From contig NZ_CP049990.1 of assembly GCF_011388195.1 (NCBI RefSeq), positions 1,054,001 through 1,118,000 on the forward strand: DNA of 64,000 nt, in the 5' to 3' direction. The notes under the pieces were generated by a model. It saw only the letters and a program-made list of their open reading frames with translations. It ran no database searches and had not been told where the DNA came from. Each line of letters begins with the position of its first letter. Position 1 is the first letter of the stretch. The translations under genes were made by a program, and so were the position numbers. This DNA is from Pusillimonas sp. DMV24BSW_D (GTDB taxonomy: Bacteria; Pseudomonadota; Gammaproteobacteria; Burkholderiales; Burkholderiaceae_B). This document shows positions 1 through 9,434 of this stretch, piece by piece.

Positions 1-1102
1 TGCCGACCAAATCTCCGACTCCATTCTCGATGCTATTTTCGAGCAGGATCCTTTCGCGCGTGTTGCGGCGGAAACGCTGTGCAATACCGGGCTGGTCGTC
101 TTGGCAGGGGAAATTACTACAACTGCGAATGTCGATTACATCCAGGTGGCCCGCGATACCATCAAGCGTATCGGCTACGACAACACCGATTACGGTATCG
201 ACTATAAAGGTTGTGCCGTTTTGGTGGCGTACGACAAACAGTCGCCGGATATCGCCCAGGGGGTCGACCGCAACCCTGAACAAAACATGGATCAAGGCGC
301 CGGAGACCAGGGCTTGATGTTTGGGTACGCCTGCGACGAAACCCCCGACCTCATGCCGGCCCCCATTTGGTATGCCCACCGTTTGGTTCAGCGTCAAAGC
401 GAACTGCGCAAAGATGGCCGCTTGCCCTGGTTGCGTCCCGACGCCAAGTCACAGGTTACCTTCCGCTACGTCGATGGCAAGCCTGTTGAGGTTGACACCG
501 TTGTGTTGTCGACCCAGCACGCACCTGAAATTTCCCAGGCCGATATTCGCGAAGCCGTGATCGAGGAAATCGTTAAGCCCATCATTCCCGAAGGCCTGCT
601 TACCGATAAAACCAAGTTCATGATTAATCCCACCGGTATTTTTGTGATTGGTGGCCCTCAGGGTGATTGCGGCTTAACCGGTCGGAAAATTATTGTTGAC
701 ACTTATGGTGGCGCCTGCCCGCATGGTGGCGGGGCATTCTCGGGCAAAGACCCGTCCAAGGTCGATCGTTCGGCGGCGTATGCAGCACGTTATGTGGCCA
801 AGAATGTGGTGGCTGCCGGATTGGCGCGCGAGTGTCAGGTGCAGATCAGTTACGCCATCGGCGTGGCCGAGCCGATTAACATCACCATCCATACCAACGG
901 CACCGGCGTGATTCCCGACGACAAAATTGCGTTGTTGGTGCGCGAGCATTTCGACCTGCGTCCCAAAGGCATTATCAACATGCTTAACCTGTTGCGCCCC
1001 ATTTACAGCAAAACCGCTGCCTATGGCCATTTCGGTCGCCCTGAACCGGAATTTACCTGGGAAGCCACCGACAAGGTCGATGTGCTCAAGAAAGCGCATT
1101 AA
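1..1102 (+). CDS. metK: S-adenosylmethionine synthase, 5' end missing
   Basis: MetK makes S-adenosylmethionine from methionine and ATP in the cytoplasm. The reading frame is open from base 2, where [12 protein letters not shown] matches the conserved segment just after the N-terminal GHPDK motif, so only about the first 20 residues lie outside the window. Later family landmarks are visible: the [24 protein letters not shown]-type ATP/methionine segment around bases 625-690 and the glycine-rich [22 protein letters not shown] loop around bases 705-770. The first in-frame ATG inside the window (101) is an internal methionine codon, not the start. The gene opens a methyl-cycle cluster with ahcY and metF downstream. 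Confidence 0.97.
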   Translation, partial: ADQISDSILDAIFEQDPFARVAAETLCNTGLVVLAGEITTTANVDYIQVARDTIKRIGYDNTDYGIDYKGCAVLVAYDKQSPDIAQGVDRNPEQNMDQGAGDQGLMFGYACDETPDLMPAPIWYAHRLVQRQSELRKDGRLPWLRPDAKSQVTFRYVDGKPVEVDTVVLSTQHAPEISQADIREAVIEEIVKPIIPEGLLTDKTKFMINPTGIFVIGGPQGDCGLTGRKIIVDTYGGACPHGGGAFSGKDPSKVDRSAAYAARYVAKNVVAAGLARECQVQISYAIGVAEPINITIHTNGTGVIPDDKIALLVREHFDLRPKGIINMLNLLRPIYSKTAAYGHFGRPEPEFTWEATDKVDVLKKAH

Positions 1103-1116
1103 TCAAAAGGTACTTT

Positions 1117-1332
1117 GTGTCTGATTCTGTCCGTCACCCCGACAACAACAGTCGTTTAACGCCTACCGATTCGCCTTGCGTGGCGGTGTGCTCGACGCTG
1201 TACGACGATATTTGTCGCGGGTGCGGCAGAACAGCCATGGAAGTGGCCAATTGGGTGTTTTTATCCGAAGAAGAAAAGCGCGCTGTTTGGGAGCGCATTA
1301 AGGCCCAGGGATATCCCCGGCGAAAATCTTGA
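1117..1332 (+). CDS. DUF1289 (YdhL-like) small cysteine-rich protein
   Basis: A 71-residue protein of the DUF1289 family, whose function is not established. It carries the family pattern: SPCVAVC, then CRGCGRT, then an EVANW...EEEKRAVW segment. The four cysteines look like a metal or Fe-S site, but that is inference. I start it at the GTG at 1117, 14 bases after metK ends. This start has only a weak purine-rich stretch (AAAAGG) upstream, so translation may be coupled to metK. It ends before the ahcY promoter and riboswitch and probably belongs to the metK transcript. Confidence 0.8.
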   Translation: MSDSVRHPDNNSRLTPTDSPCVAVCSTLYDDICRGCGRTAMEVANWVFLSEEEKRAVWERIKAQGYPRRKS

Positions 1333-1384
1333 CGTGAATGCGGTGAAGCGTTGGTTCCTGCCTGGAAATTCGCCGCAACTACGT

Positions 1385-1390
1385 TACAAT
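1385..1390 (+). promoter_or_regulatory. Likely -10 element of the ahcY promoter (TACAAT)
   Basis: TACAAT lies about 7 bases before the first base pair of the SAH riboswitch, so a transcript starting near 1397 would begin exactly with the aptamer. No good -35 hexamer is visible; TGGAAA at 1363-1368 (16-base spacer) is the best match. The placement relative to the aptamer is the main support. Confidence 0.5.
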
Positions 1391-1396
1391 AATGGC

Positions 1397-1475
1397 TTCC
1401 CTGAGGGGCGCTGCGACGGGTTTTCCCGCTAGGCTCAGGGTCATCCACTTCTTTTTAGTACAACGGCGCTCATCA
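1397..1475 (+). promoter_or_regulatory. SAH riboswitch controlling ahcY
   Basis: This is an S-adenosylhomocysteine-sensing RNA, known from betaproteobacteria upstream of ahcY, where SAH binding raises expression. P1 is CCCTGAG (1399-1405) with CTCAGGG (1434-1440). A small P2 is CGGG (1417-1420) with CCCG (1425-1428). The pseudoknot is GGGCGCT (1406-1412) with GGCGCTC (1465-1471), allowing G-U pairs. The conserved GAGGnGCGCTGCnAC, AGGCTC and CAACGGCGCTCA signatures are all present in order. The element ends about 80 bases before the ahcY ATG, leaving room for an expression platform that I did not resolve. Confidence 0.92.
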
Positions 1476-1553
1476 TTACCTGCACGGCAGGCGACGATGG
1501 GCAAAAGCGTTGTTCATCTCGTTGGCTTAAGCAGGTTTAGGGGTTTTTCCACC

Positions 1554-2969
1554 ATGAACACTGTTGCTGACAATTCCGTACAAGACTACATCGTTGCCGA
1601 TATCGGGCTGGCCGAATGGGGCCGCCGTGAAATCGCCATTGCCGAAACTGAAATGCCGGGCCTCATGGCCACGCGTGAAGAGTATGCCACCGCGCAACCG
1701 CTGAAAGGCGCACGCATTGCCGGTAGCCTGCACATGACCATCCAAACTGCTGTGCTTATCGAGACGCTGGTTGCGTTGGGCGCCGAAGTGCGTTGGGCAT
1801 CGTGCAATATTTATTCCACGCAAGATCACGCCGCGGCCGCTATTGCTGCTGCAGGCAACCCCGTTTTCGCCATCAAGGGTGAAACGCTGGAAGATTACTG
1901 GCAATACACCCACAAAATTTTCGATTGGCCGGGTGAGCAGGCCAATATGATTCTCGATGACGGCGGCGATGCCACATTGCTCTTGCACCTCGGTGCAAAG
2001 GCCGAGAAAGACCTCTCCGTGTTGAATAACCCCGGCAGCGAAGAAGAACGCGTTCTATTTGCCGCCATTAAGGCCCAGTTGCAAAAGGATGCCAATTGGT
2101 ATTCCACACGTTTGGCGCAAATTAAAGGCGTTACAGAAGAAACCACCACCGGCGTGAACCGTTTGTATCAAATGGCCAAGAAGGGCGACCTCGCTTTTCC
2201 AGCCATCAATGTGAACGACTCCGTAACCAAATCCAAGTTCGACAACCTGTATGGTTGCCGTGAGTCATTGGTCGACGGTATCAAGCGTGCCACCGACGTG
2301 ATGGTTGCCGGTAAGGTAGCCGTTGTTGTGGGCTTCGGCGACGTGGGCAAAGGTTGTGCACAGGCGTTGGCGGCCTTGCGTGCTCAGGTCTGGGTAACGG
2401 AAGTTGACCCCATTTGCGCGCTGCAGGCGTCTATGGAAGGCTACAAAGTGGTCACCATGGAAGAGGCATGCGATAAAGCCGATATATTCGTTACCGCTAC
2501 CGGTAATTATCATGTCATTACGCGTCAGCACATGGAGCGTATGAAAGACCAGGCTATCGTTTGCAATATTGGTCACTTCGATAACGAAATCGACGTCGCC
2601 GGTATTGAAGATCTCGAGTGGGAGGAAATCAAACCTCAGGTTGATCACGTCATTTTCCCCGACGGTAAACGCATTATTTTGTTGGCGCAAGGGCGTTTGG
2701 TGAATTTGGGTTGCGCAACGGGGCACCCCTCGTTTGTCATGTCGGCCTCGTTCACCAACCAAACGATTGCGCAAATCGAGCTGTTCACCCGTGGTGAGGC
2801 CTACCAGAACGGTCAGGTTTATGTGCTGCCCAAGCATCTCGATGAAAAAGTGGCCCGTTTGCACTTGAAAAAACTGGGAGTCAATCTTACGCAGTTATCC
2901 CCGGAGCAAGCCGATTACATTAACGTGTCGGTCGACGGTCCTTACAAGCCCGATCACTATCGTTATTAA
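1554..2969 (+). CDS. ahcY: Adenosylhomocysteinase
   Basis: AhcY hydrolyses S-adenosylhomocysteine to homocysteine and adenosine with bound NAD, relieving product inhibition of methyltransferases. The 471-residue protein shows the NAD-binding loop [16 protein letters not shown], the upstream substrate segment [16 protein letters not shown], and the C-terminal YKPDHYRY tail typical of the family. The frame stays open upstream to 1392, but that extension would translate the SAH riboswitch, so I use the ATG at 1554, which gives [22 protein letters not shown]. Expression should rise when SAH accumulates. Downstream genes for a small membrane protein and metF are probably cotranscribed. Confidence 0.97.
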   Translation: MNTVADNSVQDYIVADIGLAEWGRREIAIAETEMPGLMATREEYATAQPLKGARIAGSLHMTIQTAVLIETLVALGAEVRWASCNIYSTQDHAAAAIAAAGNPVFAIKGETLEDYWQYTHKIFDWPGEQANMILDDGGDATLLLHLGAKAEKDLSVLNNPGSEEERVLFAAIKAQLQKDANWYSTRLAQIKGVTEETTTGVNRLYQMAKKGDLAFPAINVNDSVTKSKFDNLYGCRESLVDGIKRATDVMVAGKVAVVVGFGDVGKGCAQALAALRAQVWVTEVDPICALQASMEGYKVVTMEEACDKADIFVTATGNYHVITRQHMERMKDQAIVCNIGHFDNEIDVAGIEDLEWEEIKPQVDHVIFPDGKRIILLAQGRLVNLGCATGHPSFVMSASFTNQTIAQIELFTRGEAYQNGQVYVLPKHLDEKVARLHLKKLGVNLTQLSPEQADYINVSVDGPYKPDHYRY

Positions 2970-3029
2970 GCGTTGAATCGGTTGTTCAAGCATTAAAGGT
3001 TTTTTCACCTTGCCAACAGGAGGTAGACC

Positions 3030-3368
3030 ATGGAGTTGTTGCTCATCTGGGTTTTAAATGCGGTTGCATTGTTAATCGTGGCTTATATTTTGCCGGGTAT
3101 TACGGTTGCATCGTTTTGGTCGGCACTCATTGCCGCTTTGGTACTGGGTTTGCTCAATACTTTGGTCAAGCCGCTGTTGGTTTTGCTTACGTTGCCTATC
3201 ACAGTGGTTACGTTAGGCCTGTTCCTGTTGGTCTTGAATGCGCTGGTGTTCTGGTTCGCGGGCTCCATTTTGCGCGGGTTCCAGGTTAACGGGTTCTGGT
3301 GGGCTTTGTTGGGAGCACTGATTTACAGCATTATCTCGGGTTTCTTGTCGGGGCTGATTTCAAAATGA
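3030..3368 (+). CDS. Phage-holin-family (PF04020-type) small membrane protein
   Basis: A 112-residue, almost wholly hydrophobic protein with four predicted membrane segments and the family's N...LNTLVKPLLVLLTLPITVVTLGLF...NALVFW pattern. Members are common chromosomal inner-membrane proteins without a settled role; the holin name is historical and there are no phage genes nearby. A strong ribosome site (AGGAGG at 3019-3024) precedes the ATG. Its stop overlaps the metF start (ATGA), so the two are translationally coupled. Confidence 0.85.
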   Translation: MELLLIWVLNAVALLIVAYILPGITVASFWSALIAALVLGLLNTLVKPLLVLLTLPITVVTLGLFLLVLNALVFWFAGSILRGFQVNGFWWALLGALIYSIISGFLSGLISK

Positions 3369-4198
3369 GTTCTTCATGGGCGCTAAGCCTAGAGTTTTTC
3401 CCCCCGCGCGATGAAAACGCGCGGGGCAAACTAACTGCAGCAGCCAAAGAGCTGGAAGTATTAAACCCTGCCTACGTTAGTGTTACGTTTGGTGCCGGCG
3501 GCTCAACGCGCGAAGGTACGGCCGATGCGGTCGACCTGCTGCAGAAATTGGGCTATGAAGCTGCACCGCATTTATCTTGTATTGGTGCAAGTCGCTCTGT
3601 ATTGGGCGACATACTCCAGTATTACAAAGACCAGGGGGTACGCCGCCTGGTGGCGTTGCGGGGCGACCTGCCCTCCGGCATGGGGATGAACAAAGGCGAG
3701 CTGCATTACGCAGTTGATCTGGTTCGGTTTATTCGTGAGCAAACGGGTGACTGGTTCCATATTGAAGTGGCGGCTTATCCTGAAGTCCACCCCCAGGCTA
3801 AAGGTGCGCAGGCAGACTTGAATCATTTCGTTGAGAAAGTTCGTGCCGGTGCCAATAGCGCCATTACCCAGTACTTTTTTACTGCGGATGCGTATTACGA
3901 TTTCGTTGATCGTGCGCGTGAAAAGGGGGTGGGTGTGCCGATCGTGCCTGGGATCATGCCCATTACCAACCATAACCAGTTGGTTCGGTTCTCCGACATG
4001 TGCGGCGCAGAAGTACCACGCTGGATTCGTCAGCGTCTCTCCGATTATGGCGATGACCTCGCCTCGATTCGGGCGTTCGGGGCAGAGGTCGTGACCCGTT
4101 TATGCCAGGATCTGCTTGATCAGGGTGCACCGGGGTTGCATTTTTATACCTTGAATAATGCCGGTGCAACGCTGGCCATCGCGCGCCGGCTTACTTAA
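3365..4198 (+). CDS. metF: 5,10-methylenetetrahydrofolate reductase
   Basis: MetF reduces 5,10-methylene-THF to 5-methyl-THF using FAD, supplying the methyl group for methionine regeneration. The 277-residue length is close to the bacterial norm. Visible landmarks are LSLEFFPPRDE with the catalytic Glu near the N-terminus, VSVTFGAGGSTREGT, the LRGDLP loop, and PGIMPITNHNQL. The ATG at 3365 overlaps the stop of the preceding membrane-protein gene. The frame continues upstream to 3299, but that part lies inside the previous gene. The 3' end overlaps the convergent cyclo-ligase gene by 8 bases. With metK and ahcY it forms a methyl-cycle cluster. Confidence 0.96.
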   Translation: MSSSWALSLEFFPPRDENARGKLTAAAKELEVLNPAYVSVTFGAGGSTREGTADAVDLLQKLGYEAAPHLSCIGASRSVLGDILQYYKDQGVRRLVALRGDLPSGMGMNKGELHYAVDLVRFIREQTGDWFHIEVAAYPEVHPQAKGAQADLNHFVEKVRAGANSAITQYFFTADAYYDFVDRAREKGVGVPIVPGIMPITNHNQLVRFSDMCGAEVPRWIRQRLSDYGDDLASIRAFGAEVVTRLCQDLLDQGAPGLHFYTLNNAGATLAIARRLT

Positions 4199-4814
4199 GC
4201 GCCCACCCTTTGTCGGTTAGGATTGCATTAAGCGGGTAGTCGTGGTTCATGGGCGTGTGTTGCACGCCCATTCGTGCCAGGTCGCCGCACGCCCATGCTA
4301 CGCCCATGGCGTATGGGCTGTGGCCGGTTTTCTTTAAATGGGCGAGTGTGCGGTCGTAGTAACCTTTGCCATAGCCAATGCGGTCTCCTTTGCGGGTATA
4401 GCCCAGAGTTGGAACTAATACGACGTCGGGTGTGGGGGCGACAGGCCCCTGGGGCTCGGAGATTCCAAATGCGCCGGCTTGCATCGGTGTATCGGGCGTC
4501 CAGACACGAAACTCCAAGGGCTGGTTAGGCCCGGTTACCACGGGTAACGATACAGAGATTCCTTCTTCCTCCACCCACTGGTATAACAGCGGCTGAAGTT
4601 GAGGTTCTTCAGGCATCGACCAAAAAGCAGCGACGTTCTGGTAGGTCGGTTCGCCCCGTTCTTCCTGTTCGGCGCGGGTGGTGGCCAGCCAGGTATAGAG
4701 CCTGCCCCGAATCAACAATCCTCCGCGACGGGTTTCAATGGGGTCTTGCGCTGCGCGAGCGGCTTTGAGACGATCACGAATAGCGTCGGGATTATTCTCT
4801 ATACTGTCAGTCAT
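4191..4814 (-). CDS. ygfA: 5-formyltetrahydrofolate cyclo-ligase
   Basis: This enzyme converts 5-formyl-THF to 5,10-methenyl-THF with ATP, returning stored folate to the one-carbon pool. The 207-residue protein carries the signature GDRIGYGKGYYDRTL near the C-terminus and VLVPTLGY just before it; the N-terminal basic segment RGGLLIRGRLYTW fits the nucleotide site. I start at the ATG at 4814 (MTDSIENN) rather than the in-frame TTG at 4841; neither has a clear Shine-Dalgarno. It is convergent with metF and divergent from slt. Confidence 0.9.
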   Translation of the reverse strand: MTDSIENNPDAIRDRLKAARAAQDPIETRRGGLLIRGRLYTWLATTRAEQEERGEPTYQNVAAFWSMPEEPQLQPLLYQWVEEEGISVSLPVVTGPNQPLEFRVWTPDTPMQAGAFGISEPQGPVAPTPDVVLVPTLGYTRKGDRIGYGKGYYDRTLAHLKKTGHSPYAMGVAWACGDLARMGVQHTPMNHDYPLNAILTDKGWALK

Positions 4815-4843
4815 GTTGGAAATTCTGCAAGGTTGAAACAAAG

Positions 4844-6859
4844 ATGGTGTTCAAGCAGTGTCAACGGTATCAGAAATTATGGCGGCGTGCCGGTCTTGGT
4901 TTGCTTCTGGCCGGTGTGCTTGGCTCTGCTGGTTTGGGTCCGGCGGCGGCACAGGAAGATGTCGAGGTCATCAACATCACGATCCGGCCCGACCCTTCTC
5001 TTCAGGCTGTGATCCAGGCTCGCGAAGCGATGCAGAGAAAGCGTTGGGATGAGCTTGAGGCATTGGTGCCGCAGGCTTCGCAGGCGCCGCTTCTGGGTTC
5101 TTATGCGGAGTATTGGCTATTGCGCCGCGACCTCACCAATCCGGCAACGCCGGTGCCAACCCAGCGTCTTGAGCGCTTCATGGCCACTAACGAAGACGCT
5201 TATCTTGCCGACCGTATTCGCTCCGATTGGATTGTTGCAGCGGCCCGATCGGGCGACTATGCAAAAGCAGTCGAGTTGGCCCCTGTGGTTGCCAGCAACT
5301 CTCAGGTGGATTGCGCAGTTTTGTTGTCGCGACATATGCTGGGTGAACGGGTTAACGGCCAAGTGGCGGTTGATACTTTTGAACCTGTGAGTCTTTGCTG
5401 GATGATGCTCGATGAGCTGGTCGATAAAAATATTGTCGGCTGGAAGCAGCTTGAAACCATGCTTAGGGCGACGCTGGAAACCAGTAAAACCGGTAATGCA
5501 CGACGTTTGGCGGCACTGATGTTCGATGCGGGTCAGATGAAGTCGTATGCCGCGTTCATGAAGAACCCACGGCAATGGCTGGCCGGGCAACAAGCGCCCA
5601 AAACAACGGCCGACATCGCGCTGGTCACGTTGGCTTTATCGCGCCTCGCGCGCAACGACCGCGAGGTTGAAACCGCTTATATTCAGAATAACTGGGTTTC
5701 CAGCATTCCCAAAGCTGATCTTGAGTGGGTGTGGGGGCAATTTGGACTGATTGCTGCGTTGAATGTTGAGCCCAATGCCGTTCAATGGTATCGGCGTTCA
5801 GGCAATATCCCCAAAACCGATTACAACCATGCCTGGGAGGTGCGGTCTGAATTGCGTCAGGCCCCCATCGACTGGGTTCAGGTAAGTCGCGCGATTCAGA
5901 AAATGACGCCGCGTCAGCAAGCCGAACCCGTATGGGTGTACTGGTATGGCCGTTCGTTGGCCGCACAAGGCAACGAAGCCGCCGCGCGGCAATATTATCA
6001 GTCTATTCAGAACGATTACAGCTTTTATGGGCAATTGGCGAACGAAGAGCTGGGTCAGCCTATTCCCATTCCGCCGGCTCCTGCGCCCGTGACGGCTCAG
6101 GAATTGGCGGAAGCGCGAGCGAATCCCGGCTTGCAACGGGGTATCAAATTGTTCGATTTAGGTTGGCGTGCCGAGGCTGTGCCCGAATGGAACTTCACAC
6201 TCCGGGGCATGACAGACCGTCAGTTATTGGCGGCGGCCGAACTGGCGCGCGAAGAACAAATTTTCGATCGCGTGGTGAATACGTCGTTACGTACTTCCAG
6301 TATTGCTGATTTCTCCCAGCGTTTTGTGGCACCGTTTGAAGGTCGTGTCAGTGCGAAGGCGCGTGAAATCAACCTTGACCCAGCCTGGGTGTATGGGTTG
6401 ATTCGTCAGGAGTCTCGCTTCATTACTGACGCCCGTTCGCGTGTGGGTGCATCAGGCTTGATGCAGCTTATGCCCGCTACGGCGCGCTGGGTTGCCCGCA
6501 AAATAGGTATGTCAGACTTCAACCCATCTAGGGTGAATGATTTTGATGTCAATACCATTTTGGGTACCCAGTATTTGAAAATGGTGCTTGACGATCTGGA
6601 TGGCAGTCAGGTGTTGGCCACTGCGGGCTATAACGCCGGGCCGGGTCGCTCGAAACAATGGCGTGCGAAATTGTTGGGCCCAGTGGAAGGGGCTGTTTTC
6701 GCGGAAACAATACCGTTCACGGAAACGCGGTTGTACGTAAAGCATGTTTTGTCGAACGCCGTTTACTATGCCATGTTGTTCTCCGGTCAACCACAATCGT
6801 TGAAAGCGCGCCTCGATACGATCAGCCCGAACCGCTCGCGACGTACGAATTTGCCCTAA
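4844..6859 (+). CDS. slt: Soluble lytic murein transglycosylase
   Basis: A periplasmic peptidoglycan-cleaving enzyme that forms 1,6-anhydro-muropeptides. The 671-residue protein has a basic start ([12 protein letters not shown]), a hydrophobic signal core and an AAAQ cleavage region, then a long helical superhelix domain. A C-terminal SLT domain carries [10 protein letters not shown] (catalytic Glu about residue 523), [13 protein letters not shown] and [15 protein letters not shown]. Length and domain order match the Slt70 family. Its stop codon overlaps the cca start (TAATG at 6857-6861), suggesting coupled translation. The start is divergent from the cyclo-ligase gene with only about 30 bases between them. 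Confidence 0.95.
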   Translation: MVFKQCQRYQKLWRRAGLGLLLAGVLGSAGLGPAAAQEDVEVINITIRPDPSLQAVIQAREAMQRKRWDELEALVPQASQAPLLGSYAEYWLLRRDLTNPATPVPTQRLERFMATNEDAYLADRIRSDWIVAAARSGDYAKAVELAPVVASNSQVDCAVLLSRHMLGERVNGQVAVDTFEPVSLCWMMLDELVDKNIVGWKQLETMLRATLETSKTGNARRLAALMFDAGQMKSYAAFMKNPRQWLAGQQAPKTTADIALVTLALSRLARNDREVETAYIQNNWVSSIPKADLEWVWGQFGLIAALNVEPNAVQWYRRSGNIPKTDYNHAWEVRSELRQAPIDWVQVSRAIQKMTPRQQAEPVWVYWYGRSLAAQGNEAAARQYYQSIQNDYSFYGQLANEELGQPIPIPPAPAPVTAQELAEARANPGLQRGIKLFDLGWRAEAVPEWNFTLRGMTDRQLLAAAELAREEQIFDRVVNTSLRTSSIADFSQRFVAPFEGRVSAKAREINLDPAWVYGLIRQESRFITDARSRVGASGLMQLMPATARWVARKIGMSDFNPSRVNDFDVNTILGTQYLKMVLDDLDGSQVLATAGYNAGPGRSKQWRAKLLGPVEGAVFAETIPFTETRLYVKHVLSNAVYYAMLFSGQPQSLKARLDTISPNRSRRTNLP

Positions 6860-7998
6860 TGGTTCATCCCGTGCCCACGTTGCCTGTTGTTGCGCCTGAC
6901 CCTTTAATCAGCGATTTACAGGCGTATATCGTTGGAGGGGCGGTGCGGGATGCCTTGCTGGGCATGCCCGCCGGGGATCGTGATTGGGTCGTGGTGGGCG
7001 CCACGCCCGAGCAAATGGTGCAAAAAGGTTTTATTCCCGTCGGTGATGACTTTCCGGTTTTCCTGCATCCGAAAACGAAAGAGGAGTATGCATTAGCCAG
7101 AACCGAGCGCAAGTCGGGTCGGGGTTATAAGGGTTTCACTTTCTATACCGGCCAAGACGTGACCCTGGAAGAAGATTTGAATCGTCGCGACCTGACGATC
7201 AACGCAATTGCGCAAACCCCCGGTGGTCAATTAGTTGATCCTTTGAATGGGTTCGCAGACATTGAAGCGCGTGTTTTGCGCCATATCGGTGAGGCATTTT
7301 GTGAAGATCCTGTGCGCTTGCTGCGTTTGGCACGTTTTGCGGCCCGTTTCACGCATTTTTCCATTGCACCGGAAACGTTAAACCTGGCGCGTCGGCTTGT
7401 GATCGATGGTGAGGTTGACGCATTGGTTCCAGAACGAGTTTGGCGCGAGGTTAGCCGCGGGTTGATCAGTGAGGCGCCGTATCGCATGTTCGACGTTCTG
7501 GCCGAAACAGGAGCTCTGCAACGTGTTATGCCCGGTTTGAGTTTCGATCGAGCGGCACGCCGAAGTCTGCAATGCGCTGCGCGCCGCCATTTGCCTTTGG
7601 CCAGCTGCGCGGCGTTATTTTGTGTTTCCTCACCTAATCCAGACACGGTTTTGCGGGCCGTCAAGGCACCATCGCACTGTGTGGATTATGCGCGTTTGTT
7701 GCCTGTTATGGGGGCGCAGTTGGGGGTGGCCAAAACCGCCGACGATTATCTGGCGCTTATTGAGCAATGCGACGGCTTGCGCAAGCCCGAACGCTTTCTT
7801 GACTTGGTTGCAGCGGCTTGCTGTTTAGGTAATCAGTTTTCCGGCGTTGAAGCATCCCTGAGTCAAACCTGGGCGGCGCGCTTAGATGCCGTAAGGTCGG
7901 TCGATGGGGGCTCGATTGCCAAACGGCATCAAGGCAAGCCGCAGGCAATTAAAGAGGCGGTGAGGCAGGCAAGGTTGGCAGCGCTTGTCGGCACGTAG
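6859..7998 (+). CDS. cca: CCA-adding tRNA nucleotidyltransferase, short form without HD domain
   Basis: Cca builds or repairs the 3' CCA end of tRNAs. The 379-residue protein shows the class II nucleotidyltransferase motif [13 protein letters not shown] with the catalytic acidic pair in GDRDWVVVG (about residues 40-45). [16 protein letters not shown] and RLARFAARF in the neck/body follow. Unlike E. coli Cca there is no HD phosphohydrolase motif in the C-terminal third, which is shortened; I recall short forms in betaproteobacteria. The start at 6859 overlaps the slt stop. The open frame back to 6658 is inside slt and is not used. A terminator hairpin overlaps its stop codon. Confidence 0.93.
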   Translation: MVHPVPTLPVVAPDPLISDLQAYIVGGAVRDALLGMPAGDRDWVVVGATPEQMVQKGFIPVGDDFPVFLHPKTKEEYALARTERKSGRGYKGFTFYTGQDVTLEEDLNRRDLTINAIAQTPGGQLVDPLNGFADIEARVLRHIGEAFCEDPVRLLRLARFAARFTHFSIAPETLNLARRLVIDGEVDALVPERVWREVSRGLISEAPYRMFDVLAETGALQRVMPGLSFDRAARRSLQCAARRHLPLASCAALFCVSSPNPDTVLRAVKAPSHCVDYARLLPVMGAQLGVAKTADDYLALIEQCDGLRKPERFLDLVAAACCLGNQFSGVEASLSQTWAARLDAVRSVDGGSIAKRHQGKPQAIKEAVRQARLAALVGT

Positions 7999-8011
7999 GT
8001 GCCGGTTTTTT
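7989..8011 (+). terminator. Rho-independent terminator of slt-cca
   Basis: CGGCAC (7989-7994) pairs perfectly with GTGCCG (7999-8004) around a 4-base loop and is followed by GTTTTTT. The hairpin includes the cca stop codon, so the last codons of cca form part of the stem. Confidence 0.75.
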
Positions 8012-8022
8012 ATATGTGCCGT

Positions 8023-9396
8023 TCACAGGCGATGGCGTCTGTCGCCGCGCTCAAAACCTATTAACGGTGGATCGATATCCCGACCCAATACCATTACTTT
8101 GAACAATTCCCCCATTTCGGCTTCCGATAATAAGGTTTGAGCCGATGCCATCAGGCGTGCCTGGTCGACTGCGTCGGGTTTTGTGGTTTGTGCCAGTTGT
8201 TCAACGAACCCCGAGTTGATCAGGAATCGGGCTTGCGAGGTATAGCCCAGCACATCAAGCTTGGCCTTAACTGCCGCATCCGCTATCGCGGTGAAGTCGA
8301 CATGGGCGGTGATGTCTTGCAAGCCTGCATAGACTAGTGGTTCGGCATGGGTGTGGTGGCGGAAATGGCACATCAGGGTGCCCTGGGCCCGTTGTGGGTG
8401 GTAGTACTCGTGGCGCGGAAAACCGTAGTCCACGATGATGGCGGCGCCTTTTTGCAGCCACTGGCCCAGCGAATCAATCCACGCTTCCGCGCGCAAATTA
8501 ACTTCAGAAGTGTATCCCGGTAACGGTGGCATGCGCGAGCGCACGGTTTCAGTCAGTTTTGTTGATGCGGGGCGCTCAGCCCATGAAAAGGGTGTGCCCA
8601 TGGTGACCCCTTTTTCCATGAGTTGTCCCTTCTCATTCCAGCGGAATACCGAGACTGGCATCGCATCGAGTACCTCGTTCGCCACCACGCAGCCTTCGAA
8701 ATGTCGGGGGAGCTTGTCGCGCCATTGAACATCGGCTTCGAGTCTATTAAGCCTTTCGCCCTGGCGCTCACGCAGTTCGGCAGATACCTCGATAATGGTG
8801 TATTGCGGCTCTATGCCCATTTCCCGCAGTGCCACGATAATGCTGGAGGCCAGGGCGCCGGAACCGGCACCAAACTCTAGAACATGGTTTGAGCCTGATA
8901 GGCGGAGCACCTGGGCGATCTGTTGCGCCAGTGCACGTCCATAGGCTGGGGTCAGTTCAGGCGCGGTCGTGAAATCACCCGGCGTATCGGGGTTGGGAAA
9001 TTTCTGACTGCCCGCGACGTAATAGCCTAAGCCCGGTGCGTAGAGCGCCAAGTCCATATACGTTTCAAAACGCATGAAGCGATCGGGTTGCTGACGCAGC
9101 TTTTCCTGAATGGCTGCAACGACGTTTTGGTAGTGGGTCGTCGAATTGACGTCGAGTGCAGGCAGGCCGGCCGGTATTTGAATCGTTGGGACTTCGGAGT
9201 TAGGCATGGTGGGGCTGGGTGTTCGGGTTGACGGCTTTTTGCCGTGTTTCAGTCGATGCAAGGAAACACACATCGTAATGAAAAACCCCGCCAACAGGCC
9301 CAGTATGGCGCCAACGACAAAGTTGTCGAAAATAAGCCATAAGGGTACTGCCAGCAGCAAGGAAGTGAGCAGGGGTTTATTGGCGAGTTCTTTCAT
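8023..9396 (-). CDS. MidA/NDUFAF7-type SAM-dependent methyltransferase with N-terminal membrane hairpin
   Basis: The C-terminal part (from about residue 70) is a MidA-family (COG1565) methyltransferase. It has FMRFETYMDLALYAPGLGYYV at its start, the SAM-binding loop HVLEFGAGSGALASSI, VVANEVLDAMPV and IVDYGFPRHEYYH. Eukaryotic relatives methylate an arginine of a complex I subunit; the bacterial target is unknown. The first about 50 residues form two membrane segments (SLLLAVPLWLIFDNFVVGAILGLLAGFFI...) and a Pro/Thr-rich linker, which is not usual for the family. I start at the ATG 9396, preceded by GGCGGGGC; a GTG lies in frame at 9420. An internal ATG (MPNSEVPTIQIP) could start a separate soluble protein, but it has no visible ribosome site. 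Confidence 0.8.
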   Translation of the reverse strand: MKELANKPLLTSLLLAVPLWLIFDNFVVGAILGLLAGFFITMCVSLHRLKHGKKPSTRTPSPTMPNSEVPTIQIPAGLPALDVNSTTHYQNVVAAIQEKLRQQPDRFMRFETYMDLALYAPGLGYYVAGSQKFPNPDTPGDFTTAPELTPAYGRALAQQIAQVLRLSGSNHVLEFGAGSGALASSIIVALREMGIEPQYTIIEVSAELRERQGERLNRLEADVQWRDKLPRHFEGCVVANEVLDAMPVSVFRWNEKGQLMEKGVTMGTPFSWAERPASTKLTETVRSRMPPLPGYTSEVNLRAEAWIDSLGQWLQKGAAIIVDYGFPRHEYYHPQRAQGTLMCHFRHHTHAEPLVYAGLQDITAHVDFTAIADAAVKAKLDVLGYTSQARFLINSGFVEQLAQTTKPDAVDQARLMASAQTLLSEAEMGELFKVMVLGRDIDPPLIGFERGDRRHRL

Positions 9397-9434
9397 GCCC
9401 CGCCATTTTATCCCGCTCACGAAACTTAAAGCTT

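Noticed and set aside
1392-1553. Upstream extension of the ahcY reading frame
   Set aside because: It would translate through the SAH riboswitch; the ATG at 1554 gives the expected AhcY N-terminus.
2265-2864. 199-residue open frame antisense to ahcY
   Set aside because: Shadow of a highly conserved gene in the opposite strand; no recognisable domain or ribosome site.
3030-3368. Holin-family gene taken as a sign of a prophage
   Set aside because: Neighbours are all methyl-cycle genes, and this family is a common chromosomal membrane protein.
6658-6858. Upstream extension of cca
   Set aside because: The segment lies wholly inside slt in another frame and lacks family similarity; the ATG at 6859 overlaps the slt stop.
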